Shown here: positions 33,592 to 41,466 of the stretch, one piece after another
How the letters are laid out: each line of letters begins with the position of its first letter
Numbering within the stretch: the stretch's first letter is position 1
Assembly: GCA_964528155.1 (NCBI GenBank)
Contig: CAZGRL010000004.1
Coordinates: 37,400-101,399 of the forward strand
Direction: 5' to 3'
Source of the DNA: G001797105 sp964528155
Lineage (GTDB): Bacteria > Chloroflexota > Anaerolineae > Anaerolineales > E44-bin32
DNA: 64,000 nucleotides
The notes under the pieces: model-generated
What the model saw: the letters and a program-made list of their open reading frames with translations, nothing else
What the model was told of the DNA's origin: nothing
The model's database searches: none
Translations under genes and position numbers: made by a program

Positions 33592-34800
33592 CTAGCTAGG
33601 CGCGCCGTTTGATTCCTTCATAGATAGAATCAGAAATGCTCCCGCCATGGCCGCTATCCCGACTGCGGCAATCGCAAGAGAAAACGAACCGATATCCCCC
33701 AGGATACCCAGCAACAAGGGAACGAGCCCCTGTCCGAAAAGGGTTGAAAGAGCCGTGATAACGGCGACGCCGACATTACGGCTGCCAAGTTGTGTCTCTC
33801 CTGATAGAAGGGCAAAACCTGCAGGGAAGAAAGACACGACAAGCAGTGCTTGCGCTGGAATGACATACGCCAGCCACGAACTCGGTGCAAGCGAAAGAGA
33901 GACGGACGCCAGACCGGAAAGGAACAGTGACGCCCAGATGATAAGCTTCGGCCCGATCCGATCAACCGCCCATCCTGCTATGAGCATGCCAACCAGCGCC
34001 GGGAATCGCGAGAATGAAATCATCACATTCGCGGCTTCTCTCGCCCAGCCTCTCTCGGCCACCAGGTACAGTGGAAGCATCACGTACAGGCCGTAGTTCA
34101 CAGCCATCGCAAGCCCAAACAGCGCAGCGATAGTCCTTATCTCCTTCTTTTCCAGGAGTCCTCGAATCGTCCGAATGCTGATCGCCGTACCATATAGATC
34201 TGATCCCCTACCAAAGACGAAGTATAGGATCCCCATCACCAACGAGAAACCGCCGACAAGCGCCAACCCCAACCGCCAGCTCAGGTACTTGATTGTTCCC
34301 TCGGCGATGATCGGCACAGTCAGGTAGCCGATGCTCGGGGCAAGTTCGTGAATCGCTATCCCCAGTCCCCAGGACGACGCGGCCACAACAGCGGTCGTCA
34401 AGGTGATGCCGGAAGGGAGATACAGTCCGGAGACGATCCCCAGCAGGAGAAAGAACGCGAAGAGACCAAGGCCCGTTGAGATGAAGAGATTGCCGATCAA
34501 CACGGTGCCGACCCCGACCGATGACAGGGTAATGATCTGCTTGTGCGACAGATGAGAAGACAGAGTCTGGCCAAGGAAGAGCGTTACGGAGTAGCCAATC
34601 GAAAGGACAAGGAAGTAGGCGCCAGCCGTGCTGTGTCCGATCTGAAGCTCTTCTTCAATGACCGGCATAAGAGGGCCAGGAAGGATCCTCCCAACGAAAT
34701 TCGCCAGGAATATCGCCAGCAGGAGGAAAAGAGAAGCGGCATGAATACGTGAGACGGAAGGCTTGGTTAGGGCGAGGTCCGAGAGTGATTGTCCAGGCAT
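33592..34800 (-). CDS. Major facilitator superfamily transporter
   Basis: This 402-residue protein has about twelve hydrophobic spans, for example FLLLAIFLANFVGRILPGPL near the start and a central loop with FGRGSDLYGTAISIRTIRGL before the second half. The ATG at 34800 begins MPGQSLSDLALT; the frame extends to 34890 without a ribosome site. It lies 210 bases downstream of the nucleoside phosphorylase gene and on the same strand, so a nucleoside or base substrate is possible, but MFS specificity cannot be read here. Confidence 0.85.
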   Translation of the reverse strand: MPGQSLSDLALTKPSVSRIHAASLFLLLAIFLANFVGRILPGPLMPVIEEELQIGHSTAGAYFLVLSIGYSVTLFLGQTLSSHLSHKQIITLSSVGVGTVLIGNLFISTGLGLFAFFLLLGIVSGLYLPSGITLTTAVVAASSWGLGIAIHELAPSIGYLTVPIIAEGTIKYLSWRLGLALVGGFSLVMGILYFVFGRGSDLYGTAISIRTIRGLLEKKEIRTIAALFGLAMAVNYGLYVMLPLYLVAERGWAREAANVMISFSRFPALVGMLIAGWAVDRIGPKLIIWASLFLSGLASVSLSLAPSSWLAYVIPAQALLVVSFFPAGFALLSGETQLGSRNVGVAVITALSTLFGQGLVPLLLGILGDIGSFSLAIAAVGIAAMAGAFLILSMKESNGAPS

Positions 34801-35010
34801 TGTTCGTCTCGTCAAGGAACCCCATTCGTCAAGAAGCGACAGCGAGGGCTTTGGGCAGATCACGGCCGCAACGGAGAAGCCAGTCCTCATGGCGGCGCCT
34901 AGTGGTCGTTGTCAGGTTCGTCCCCAGCCTTAAGTGTTCGGCTCTGGATCCTCCCCTCGCGCTGGCGTCATGCCAGTCCATTTCACACGTGGACAGCCTG
35001 CGCGATGGCA

Positions 35011-35790
35011 CTAGCCCGGCTCCCTTCGGTCTTTCTCAATCAGGATCTTCAGAGCCTCGATCGCAGTTCGGATGAGTGGATCCAGATCTCTGCGTCTGGC
35101 GAGTTCTTCTGGCGGAAGCGGCGCCAATCCCTTGTTGCTGGCGATCAGAAGGATGCAGCCTGCCCGCTTGCGGAGAATGCTTGAGACAACGAAGACTGTG
35201 GCCGCCTCCATCTCCGAGCAGAGAACGCCCGCGGCGGTCCATGCATTGAGACGATTCTGCAGCTCGTGCCCGGCAGGCAGGCGCTCCGGTTCGAGCGACG
35301 CATAGAATGAGTCGGTGGTTCGTGCGATCCCGATGTGGTGTCGAAACCCGAGTTCTTCGACGGCCAGACGGAGCGCCAGGGTTGCGTCGAGGTCTGCGAC
35401 GGCGGGATAGTTCAATGGAACGTAGAGCTGGGTTGTGCCCTCCTCGCGCACGGCGGCCCAGGCAACGACCAGGTCCCCGACCTGAACATGTGGCTGTATG
35501 CCTCCCGAGGTGCCCACCCGGATGAAGGTATCGGCTCCGATCTTCGAGAGTTCCTCGACAGCGATGGCCGTGGAAGGTCCACCGATCCCGGTGGAGGTGA
35601 CGGAGATCTTCTCACCCAGGAGACGGCCCGTGAAGGTTGTGTACTCTCGATTCTCGGCAACCAGCTCGGCGTCATCGAAGAATCTGGCGATGTGCGAGCA
35701 CCGCCCGGGATCCCCCGGAAGCAGCACATAGCGCCCGACATCCCCTTCTTTCATCTTCAAATGATGCATCAGCCCTGAGATATTCATCAT
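35011..35790 (-). CDS. udp: Uridine phosphorylase-like nucleoside phosphorylase
   Basis: This 259-residue protein belongs to the PNP/Udp family: VLLPGDPGR phosphate-binding motif, TSTGIGGPSTAIAVEELSKI, RVGTSGGIQ, then CSEMEAATVFVVSSIL, the ribose-binding MEAA motif. The family releases a base from a nucleoside by phosphorolysis; uridine is most likely from the ExEAA-type signature but purines are not excluded. It follows EcfT by 136 bases. The first codon may be either of two consecutive ATGs. Confidence 0.88.
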   Translation of the reverse strand: MMNISGLMHHLKMKEGDVGRYVLLPGDPGRCSHIARFFDDAELVAENREYTTFTGRLLGEKISVTSTGIGGPSTAIAVEELSKIGADTFIRVGTSGGIQPHVQVGDLVVAWAAVREEGTTQLYVPLNYPAVADLDATLALRLAVEELGFRHHIGIARTTDSFYASLEPERLPAGHELQNRLNAWTAAGVLCSEMEAATVFVVSSILRKRAGCILLIASNKGLAPLPPEELARRRDLDPLIRTAIEALKILIEKDRREPG

Positions 35791-35926
35791 TCGCCCTGCC
35801 TCCTCGGAGAAACCTCATGCGAAACACACCGCGGGTCGCCCATAGAGACCAAGCGCTTCGTGCCCGCGCTCATCGCCTCTTTCACCCCACTAGACGCTTC
35901 TATCCTGGATTCCACCCTGCCCGTGC

Positions 35927-36829
35927 CTATTCCTTGCCCGCACGCCTCATGAGTACGCCGGTAGTGATCACGAAAGTCGCCGCGCAGCCCACGACCAGAA
36001 CCACGGCGAGCCACGGCGGCATGAACACGACCTCGCTCCAATCGAGGGCTACCCTGAAGCGTATGACGAGATAGGACGCCACGGCAGTCAGGATGACACC
36101 CAGGATGCCGACGACCCAGTCGCCGGCAGTAGCCTCGACTTTGCGGAGGCTCGTCTTCACGCCTTTGGAACCGAACCCGCGCGACTCCAGACTCATCGAG
36201 AGTTGCTGAACCCGCTCGATTGTGCCTGCGAAGACCGGTACCATGCTCGGGAGCAAGGCGGCGAAGCCGTGTGCCCTCATGGCTCGTGAACGTTGCGCGC
36301 TCACTACAATCTTGAACTCACGTTGCACGATGGGGATGAGTTGCAGGCTGGCCATCAGAATGAAGTTCAGTTCGTACGGCATCCCGATCGCCTGCAGCGC
36401 GCCAAATAGATCGCTGGGATGGGTAGTCATGACCATCAGGATGGCCAGATTGCTGGCGGCCCAGGCGCGCGCCAGAATCGAGAGCCCGCTGTAAACACCC
36501 TCGTTGTAGATGGTGAACGGGCCAATCGAGGCGATTCGAATCCACGGCGGCGGCAAAGCCGGCGCAAGCGACTGGAAGACCATCAACGACAGACTGATGG
36601 GGAACAAGACGGCCATGAAGCGCCTGTACCCGCTCCATGTTCCGGAAAGTATGAAAAGCAGCAGACCGGCAACAAAGACCGCACCCAGGACGAGTGGATT
36701 GCGCGTGGCAAAGGCCAATACAATCGCGCCAATAGACCAGATGAGCTTCGGGATCGGGTGCAGGCGGTGAATGAAACTGTTGCCCGGAATACGAATGATC
36801 GGGATCGGCATATAGTCGCTCTCAGACAC
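35927..36829 (-). CDS. ecfT: ECF transporter transmembrane subunit EcfT (second system)
   Basis: This 300-residue EcfT has several N-terminal spans, then coupling helices with RSRAMRAHGF and SMSLESRGFGSKG, which are the Arg-Gly motifs of EcfT. It starts at a GTG (36829) with AAGGAG nine bases upstream; ATG at 36811 (MPIPIIRIPG) is an alternative. It is 33 bases downstream of an EcfA gene. Sequence similarity to the first EcfT is only family-level. Confidence 0.9.
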   Translation of the reverse strand: MSESDYMPIPIIRIPGNSFIHRLHPIPKLIWSIGAIVLAFATRNPLVLGAVFVAGLLLFILSGTWSGYRRFMAVLFPISLSLMVFQSLAPALPPPWIRIASIGPFTIYNEGVYSGLSILARAWAASNLAILMVMTTHPSDLFGALQAIGMPYELNFILMASLQLIPIVQREFKIVVSAQRSRAMRAHGFAALLPSMVPVFAGTIERVQQLSMSLESRGFGSKGVKTSLRKVEATAGDWVVGILGVILTAVASYLVIRFRVALDWSEVVFMPPWLAVVLVVGCAATFVITTGVLMRRAGKE

Positions 36830-36862
36830 AATTCCATCTCCTTGACATCAGAGAGACATTGC

Positions 36863-37684
36863 TCAGAGCGTCCCGGCCAACGGCCCGGCCAATTCCTCGA
36901 CACTCAACGCCGTCGTGGGTAGTCCCGGGCGGTGAATGCGCTGGCTGAGCTGGGTGATTTGCGGCGCGTGCAGATTGGTCTTCTCCATAAGTTCGACATC
37001 GGAGAATATCTCCTGCCGCGGGCCGTCTCCAATGATCTCCGCTTGCCAAAGGACAATGAGCCGGTCAGTGGCCTCGGCCTGGAGAATCATGTCATGCGAG
37101 ACGATCACGATGGTGGCACCCTGCGCCCGGAGCTTTTCGATCAGATTGTGCACCAGGTGGACCCCGATGTGATCCTGCCCGGTCGTAGGCTCGTCGAGCA
37201 CGAATACCCTGGGTTGCATCGCGTAGACGGCGGCCATGGCCACAAGCTTCCGCAATGGAAAGCTGAGGCGATATGGATGAGTTCCCTGGAAACGTTCCAG
37301 GGCGAAGAACTCGACCGCGTGCTCGACCCTCTCTTGCACGTCCTCCTCAGCGAGCCCCAGATTGGTCAGCCCGAAGGCAAGCTCCTCGCGTACGGACTTG
37401 GCAAAGAGCTGGTGGTTCGGATTCTGGAAGACATAGCCCGCGACACGGGACAATTCATGTACGCCATGAGTGCCTACATCCAATCCGTTCACCGACACTC
37501 TGCCCATCGTGGGCTTTAGCAACCCGTTGAAGTGCTTCACCAGCGTGGTTTTGCCCGAGCCGTTCTGCCCGATGACACCCACGACTTCACCCTCGCGTAT
37601 GACCAGATTGACGTCGCGAACAGCCGTAACACCGCCGGCGTAGGTGTGCCACAGGCCCTCGCAGACGATCACGTCCTCAGGCAT
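36863..37684 (-). CDS. ecfA1: ECF transporter ATPase with degenerate signature (second system)
   Basis: This 273-residue ATPase has Walker A GQNGSGKT (about 39-46), Walker B VFVLDEP and switch His in VSHD. The signature position reads SFPLRK (about 141-146) instead of LSGGQ, a different degeneration from that of the first system's EcfA1 (LTKGM). The ATG at 37684 overlaps the upstream gene by 8 bases. It probably pairs with the canonical ATPase at 37677-38546. Confidence 0.92.
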   Translation of the reverse strand: MPEDVIVCEGLWHTYAGGVTAVRDVNLVIREGEVVGVIGQNGSGKTTLVKHFNGLLKPTMGRVSVNGLDVGTHGVHELSRVAGYVFQNPNHQLFAKSVREELAFGLTNLGLAEEDVQERVEHAVEFFALERFQGTHPYRLSFPLRKLVAMAAVYAMQPRVFVLDEPTTGQDHIGVHLVHNLIEKLRAQGATIVIVSHDMILQAEATDRLIVLWQAEIIGDGPRQEIFSDVELMEKTNLHAPQITQLSQRIHRPGLPTTALSVEELAGPLAGTL

Positions 37685-38546
37685 CGTCTCTCTCCCTCCA
37701 ACGCTTCTGGATCGCCTCGGCGGCCTCCTCAAGGGCGATCGGGTACTCGCCGGGCCACTTGCCCTTGGTCGTGCGAATAACGTGAGCCAACTCAGTCACC
37801 TGCGGAACCCTCAGGCCTGTCGACTGCAGGGTTTCCACCTCGCTGAAGACTTGCCTGGGCGTGCCGCCGAGAAGGATGCGCCCTTCGTTCAGGACGAAAA
37901 TCCGGTCGGCATAAAGAGCCATGACCTCCACCTCGTGCTCGGCGATGATGATGGTCGTGCCACGATCCCGATTGAGTCTGGCGCATACCTGGAAGACCTC
38001 CTGCTTGCCAATGGGATCCAGATTCGATGTCGGCTCGTCGAGCACCAGGATGTCCGGAGAGATGGCGAGGGCGGCCGCGATGGCCAGCCGCTGCTGTTGC
38101 CCGCCGGACAGGGCCAGGGGTGAGCGCTTCTCGTAGCCGGACAGGCCGACGATGTCGAGGACCTGGGGAATCCGACGGACCATTTCTTCGCGCGGCACTC
38201 CCCGGCTCTCCAACCCCAGCGCGATCTCCTCCTCGACCGAGATCTGGCTGAGCTGGAACTCCGGATTGTCGAAGACCATACCAACGATGCGGGCCATCTC
38301 CCGCACCTCGTGCTCCGTGGTCACCATGCCGTCAACAACGACATTCCCGATCATCTCGCCCATGAACATCTGAGGCACGATACCGTTGAAGGACAGGCAG
38401 AGGGTTGTCTTGCCCGCGCCGCAGGCTCCCAGGATGGCGACGTACTCGCCTTTCTCGATCTCCAGGTTGACATCCTGAAGAGCCACACCATCCGAATCAG
38501 CGTACTCGTAGGTCAGGTTTTCAATGCGTATGTACGCCTCGGACAT
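37677..38546 (-). CDS. ecfA2: ECF transporter ATPase, canonical signature (second system)
   Basis: This 289-residue ATPase has Walker A GACGAGKTTL, canonical signature ALSGGQQQR, Walker B LVLDEP and switch His in IAEHE. The ATG at 38546 has AAGGAG upstream and is favoured over the longer frame to 38600. Its last codons overlap the next ATPase. It should provide the normal signature for the partner's Walker A site. Confidence 0.93.
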   Translation of the reverse strand: MSEAYIRIENLTYEYADSDGVALQDVNLEIEKGEYVAILGACGAGKTTLCLSFNGIVPQMFMGEMIGNVVVDGMVTTEHEVREMARIVGMVFDNPEFQLSQISVEEEIALGLESRGVPREEMVRRIPQVLDIVGLSGYEKRSPLALSGGQQQRLAIAAALAISPDILVLDEPTSNLDPIGKQEVFQVCARLNRDRGTTIIIAEHEVEVMALYADRIFVLNEGRILLGGTPRQVFSEVETLQSTGLRVPQVTELAHVIRTTKGKWPGEYPIALEEAAEAIQKRWRERDDA

Positions 38547-38775
38547 GCGACTTCTCCTTCCAAATGGAAGATACTCACCGATGATGCCGACACGAGGCAT
38601 AAATCAACCAGGCTGATGTGGCGGAGGCACCGGTTGCCGTTGTGCTCTGGGCCACCTCTTCAGGAAGCCGACCGCACTTGGGCACCTGGCCGCTGGGCCA
38701 CGTCAGCCTGGTTGGCCCACGTGATCTAGCTAGGGATCACACGTCTAGGCTGGCACGAAGGAATGCACGCCGCTC
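38547..38775. other. Intergenic region within the second ECF operon
   Basis: No gene was seen. The stretch separates the canonical ATPase from the small membrane protein upstream, so transcription may or may not continue through it. Confidence 0.4.
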
Positions 38776-39087
38776 CTATTCCATCTTCTCCTTGACCAGT
38801 AGCACAGCCAAGCCCGCCAGGACGACAAAAACACCGAGCAGGTAGCTGATCCCAACAAGGATGGCGAATGCTTCACTCTGGACGGTCTCCAAGGCCGCGA
38901 TCCGGGCTGATGTTGACGGCATCAGCAGGATCAGAATGCCCAGAATGATGATGCCGAAGCCCAGGCCGGCCATGGTCGTGAGCGGCCTAGCTTCGGAGCT
39001 CCCCTCCGCCGTGGCACTCTGTCTGCGGATGAGGATGTATGCGACGACCAGCACTGCAGCAAAGAACAAGACGAGTCCAATACTCAT
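38776..39087 (-). CDS. Small three-span membrane protein in the ECF operon
   Basis: This 103-residue protein has three hydrophobic spans (IGLVLFFAAVLVVAYILIRR, LGFGIIILGILILLM, and ILVGISYLLGVFVVLAGLAV) and a basic end. A perfect AGGAGG site is upstream. It lies between the S component and the ATPases, so it may be an accessory membrane subunit of this transporter; I do not recognise it. Confidence 0.7.
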   Translation of the reverse strand: MSIGLVLFFAAVLVVAYILIRRQSATAEGSSEARPLTTMAGLGFGIIILGILILLMPSTSARIAALETVQSEAFAILVGISYLLGVFVVLAGLAVLLVKEKME

Positions 39088-39179
39088 GTGTAGGCCTCCT
39101 GATCATCTCAGCAGGATGTTAAGGATTCGGCACGGGAGCAGCCGAACTAATCGGACATGATCGGTCGGGCGCGCATCTT

Positions 39180-39857
39180 CTAGGATGTAAACAAGAAGAT
39201 GAAGATCAGGAGCGCAGACAGCACGATGCCGGCCGTGATCCAGATGACGATCTGCAGTCGGCCTATCCCGACGATCGCAACCCTCTTTGTAAGGCTGGGC
39301 GGCAGGGCCTCCAGAATGGCCAGCGCGACGAACGACGAGATGATCTTGTCCGCCAGCTCAACCAGGAGCTTGGCAGACAGGACCGACACGAACAGTCTCT
39401 GCCCCATTCCAAGGAAGGCCGCAGTGATCATGTCTGAGAAGTGACCCGTTGCGCCGCCGAAGATGAACACAGCAATCGGTACGTTGACGCAGGCAACCAC
39501 AACGGCCACGATGAGCGAAAGGATGAGGAAGCGCACGAAGCTCTTACCCATGCCCCATCGCACGCCGTATCCCCATATCAATGCCGCCGCCACATTGGAG
39601 GCGGCGAATGGAATGGAAATCGGACCGACGGTGAACCCCTTGATGATGTTCGTGGTCGCGCCGGCCAGCGCTCCCCACCAGGGCCCCACGGTCATGGCAA
39701 CGACGGCGGTACCGATCGTGTCGAGGAACGTGGGCAATCGCAGGACTGTGTTGATATATCCGCCCACGACGTTCAGGGCCACAGCCGCAGGGATCAGCGC
39801 GTAGATGTACGAGCGTGGGATAGTAGTGACCCTCTTGGCAACACTCTCAGTCGCCAT
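39180..39857 (-). CDS. ECF transporter S component (second system)
   Basis: This 225-residue hydrophobic protein has about six spans and a conserved-looking LRLPTFLDTIGTAVVAMTVG, then PWWGALAGATTNIIKG. The ATG at 39857 has AAGGAGGA upstream. It leads the operon containing the ATPases, EcfT, nucleoside phosphorylase and MFS carrier. A nucleoside or nucleobase substrate is the best guess from context, not from residues seen. Confidence 0.82.
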   Translation of the reverse strand: MATESVAKRVTTIPRSYIYALIPAAVALNVVGGYINTVLRLPTFLDTIGTAVVAMTVGPWWGALAGATTNIIKGFTVGPISIPFAASNVAAALIWGYGVRWGMGKSFVRFLILSLIVAVVVACVNVPIAVFIFGGATGHFSDMITAAFLGMGQRLFVSVLSAKLLVELADKIISSFVALAILEALPPSLTKRVAIVGIGRLQIVIWITAGIVLSALLIFIFLFTS

Positions 39858-40067
39858 AAGAATCCTCCTTCTTGTCATTCACATGAGCGACTACGAAGCC
39901 AGTACAGCAGGTCGAGCCTGGTACGCAGGTTCAGTCGTCGGCCTTCACCTCCTCTCTTCAGGTTTCCGATCCTGCGGATGCATACAAGCACTTCGATTTT
40001 CGCGCATCTGCATTCTCAAATCATCGCCGGATTCGCCACTCTCGATGCAGGCGAGTTCCGCCCGGGA
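39858..40067. other. Intergenic region upstream of the second ECF operon
   Basis: About 210 bases hold no gene. A strong ribosome site lies just before 39857; a promoter was not clearly identified. Confidence 0.35.
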
Positions 40068-40529
40068 TCAATGGGCGATTGGCCTCAATCTGGTTTGGCC
40101 ACACGCGGCGGTCGAGGCCCGCATCCGCCCCAAGGCTGGTGACCCGGGCAAACATGCCACACCCCCGGGCGGCGCCCAGGGAGGATCCTCCTTCGGACCG
40201 CCGCCAGCGCGCGAAGCTTCCCCGGTTCCGGTGCCCCCTGCGACGCCGACCGCCTTCATCAGATCGTCCAGTTCTTCGATTGTCGTGCACCGCGAATCGA
40301 AGACGACCATATCGTTGGCTGCCTGCCGCAGGAAGATCAATCGGGAAGCCGGCAGCTTGCGCAGCTCGGCCAGGATCTCGACCAGGCAGCTCGGATCCGT
40401 CGCTTCATCGACCACTGTCACCCGCGGCCAGCCGGCGGCGATGGCTGCCGCAGCATCCGCAGGCTCCGCTACGGAAACACCACCCATGTCCGGCCGGGTC
40501 AGGATCCCTGCCAGAACATCGTTGAACAA
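40068..40529 (-). CDS. Receiver-like protein of unknown function, start uncertain
   Basis: The core reads DVLAGILTRPDMGGVSVAEP, then WPRVTVVDEATDPSCLVEIL and SRLIFLRQAANDMVVFDSRC, resembling an alpha-beta receiver-type domain without a clear phosphoacceptor Asp pattern. The frame is open upstream to about 40613 (TIDILVVSPSPLFNDVL), where no ATG or GTG exists; the TTG at 40529 is the only standard start in frame. The C-terminal 55 residues are Gly/Pro-rich. It lies downstream of the two-component genes and may modulate them, or be decaying. Confidence 0.55.
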   Translation of the reverse strand: MFNDVLAGILTRPDMGGVSVAEPADAAAAIAAGWPRVTVVDEATDPSCLVEILAELRKLPASRLIFLRQAANDMVVFDSRCTTIEELDDLMKAVGVAGGTGTGEASRAGGGPKEDPPWAPPGGVACLPGSPALGRMRASTAACGQTRLRPIAH

Positions 40530-40681
40530 CGGACTAGGTGAAACAACCAGAATGTCGATTGTCGGACCAGTGCGAACGGGAATCTCGGCTTCAACACCGA
40601 CGCCACTATCAGCCTAACCGAAAGCTGCGCCGAACATAAGGAACGACTGGGCGATTTCGTCACCAACGAACGAGGGGGCCG

Positions 40682-40701
40682 GGGTACCCGATCGGGTACC
40701 C
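40682..40701. promoter_or_regulatory. 20-bp perfect palindrome, possible regulator-binding site
   Basis: GGGTACCCGATCGGGTACCC is its own reverse complement and is made of two 8-bp palindromes (GGGTACCC) separated by GATC. It lies between the response regulator gene and the receiver-like gene, upstream of the latter. A role as operator for the neighbouring NarL-type regulator is a guess. Confidence 0.5.
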
Positions 40702-40815
40702 TGAGACGGCAGATCCGGAGCGGATCGCACCAAGGGATGGAGGGACCACACTTCGAGGCCAGGGCACGGCGGAACACGACCCGCTCGGGCCGCACCCCCG
40801 CTGGCAAATGACGGA

Positions 40816-41466
40816 TCAATCGCGGATCAAGCCTCGTCGCACGGCATACACCGCGGCCTCGACCCGGTTGTTTAGGTGGAGTTTCTCCAGAATGTTGTGG
40901 AGGTATTTCTTCACAGTGTTCTCGCTGATCACCAGGCGTCCAGCAACCTCTGCGTTCGACAGCCCGGCGGCGACCAGCTCCAAGACCTCGGTCTCTCTCG
41001 GGGTCAGCGAGCTCGCCTGCCTTCCGGACTCCTCGGCCCTATCCGGCTCCCGGCTGAACTCCTTGATGATCTTCCCAGCCATGCGGGCCGAGAGTGGCGC
41101 TTCCCCATCCAAGAGGCCGTTGAGCATGGAGCGCAAGTCGGCCGGCTTGACACTCTTGAGCACATAACCGCAAGCGCCGTTCTTCAGCGCTCGGAACAAG
41201 TCTTCCTCTGACTCAGAAACCGTCAGCATGACCACACGTGTGCCCGGCAGCTCGGCCGTCATGCGTCGCACGGCCTCGATACCATCCATCCGGGGCATGG
41301 CGATGTCCATCAGAACCACATCTGGGCGAACCTGCCTTGCGATTTCCAGGGCTTCTCCACCGTGTGAGGCCTCACCCACCAGGCGGAAATCTCCCCAGCG
41401 TTCGATGATGAATCGCAACCCCTCCCGGAAGAGCACGTGATCGTCGACAACGATGACCGTCTTCAT
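40816..41466 (-). CDS. NarL/FixJ-family response regulator
   Basis: This 216-residue regulator has a receiver domain (VVDDHVLFREGL with the DD pair, phosphoacceptor D54 in VLMDIAMP, Lys in VLKSVKP) and a C-terminal LuxR HTH (LTPRETEVLELVAAGLSNAE, ISENTVKKYLHNILEKL). The start overlaps the kinase stop as ATGA, so the two are translationally coupled. Its target is unknown. Confidence 0.96.
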   Translation of the reverse strand: MKTVIVVDDHVLFREGLRFIIERWGDFRLVGEASHGGEALEIARQVRPDVVLMDIAMPRMDGIEAVRRMTAELPGTRVVMLTVSESEEDLFRALKNGACGYVLKSVKPADLRSMLNGLLDGEAPLSARMAGKIIKEFSREPDRAEESGRQASSLTPRETEVLELVAAGLSNAEVAGRLVISENTVKKYLHNILEKLHLNNRVEAAVYAVRRGLIRD

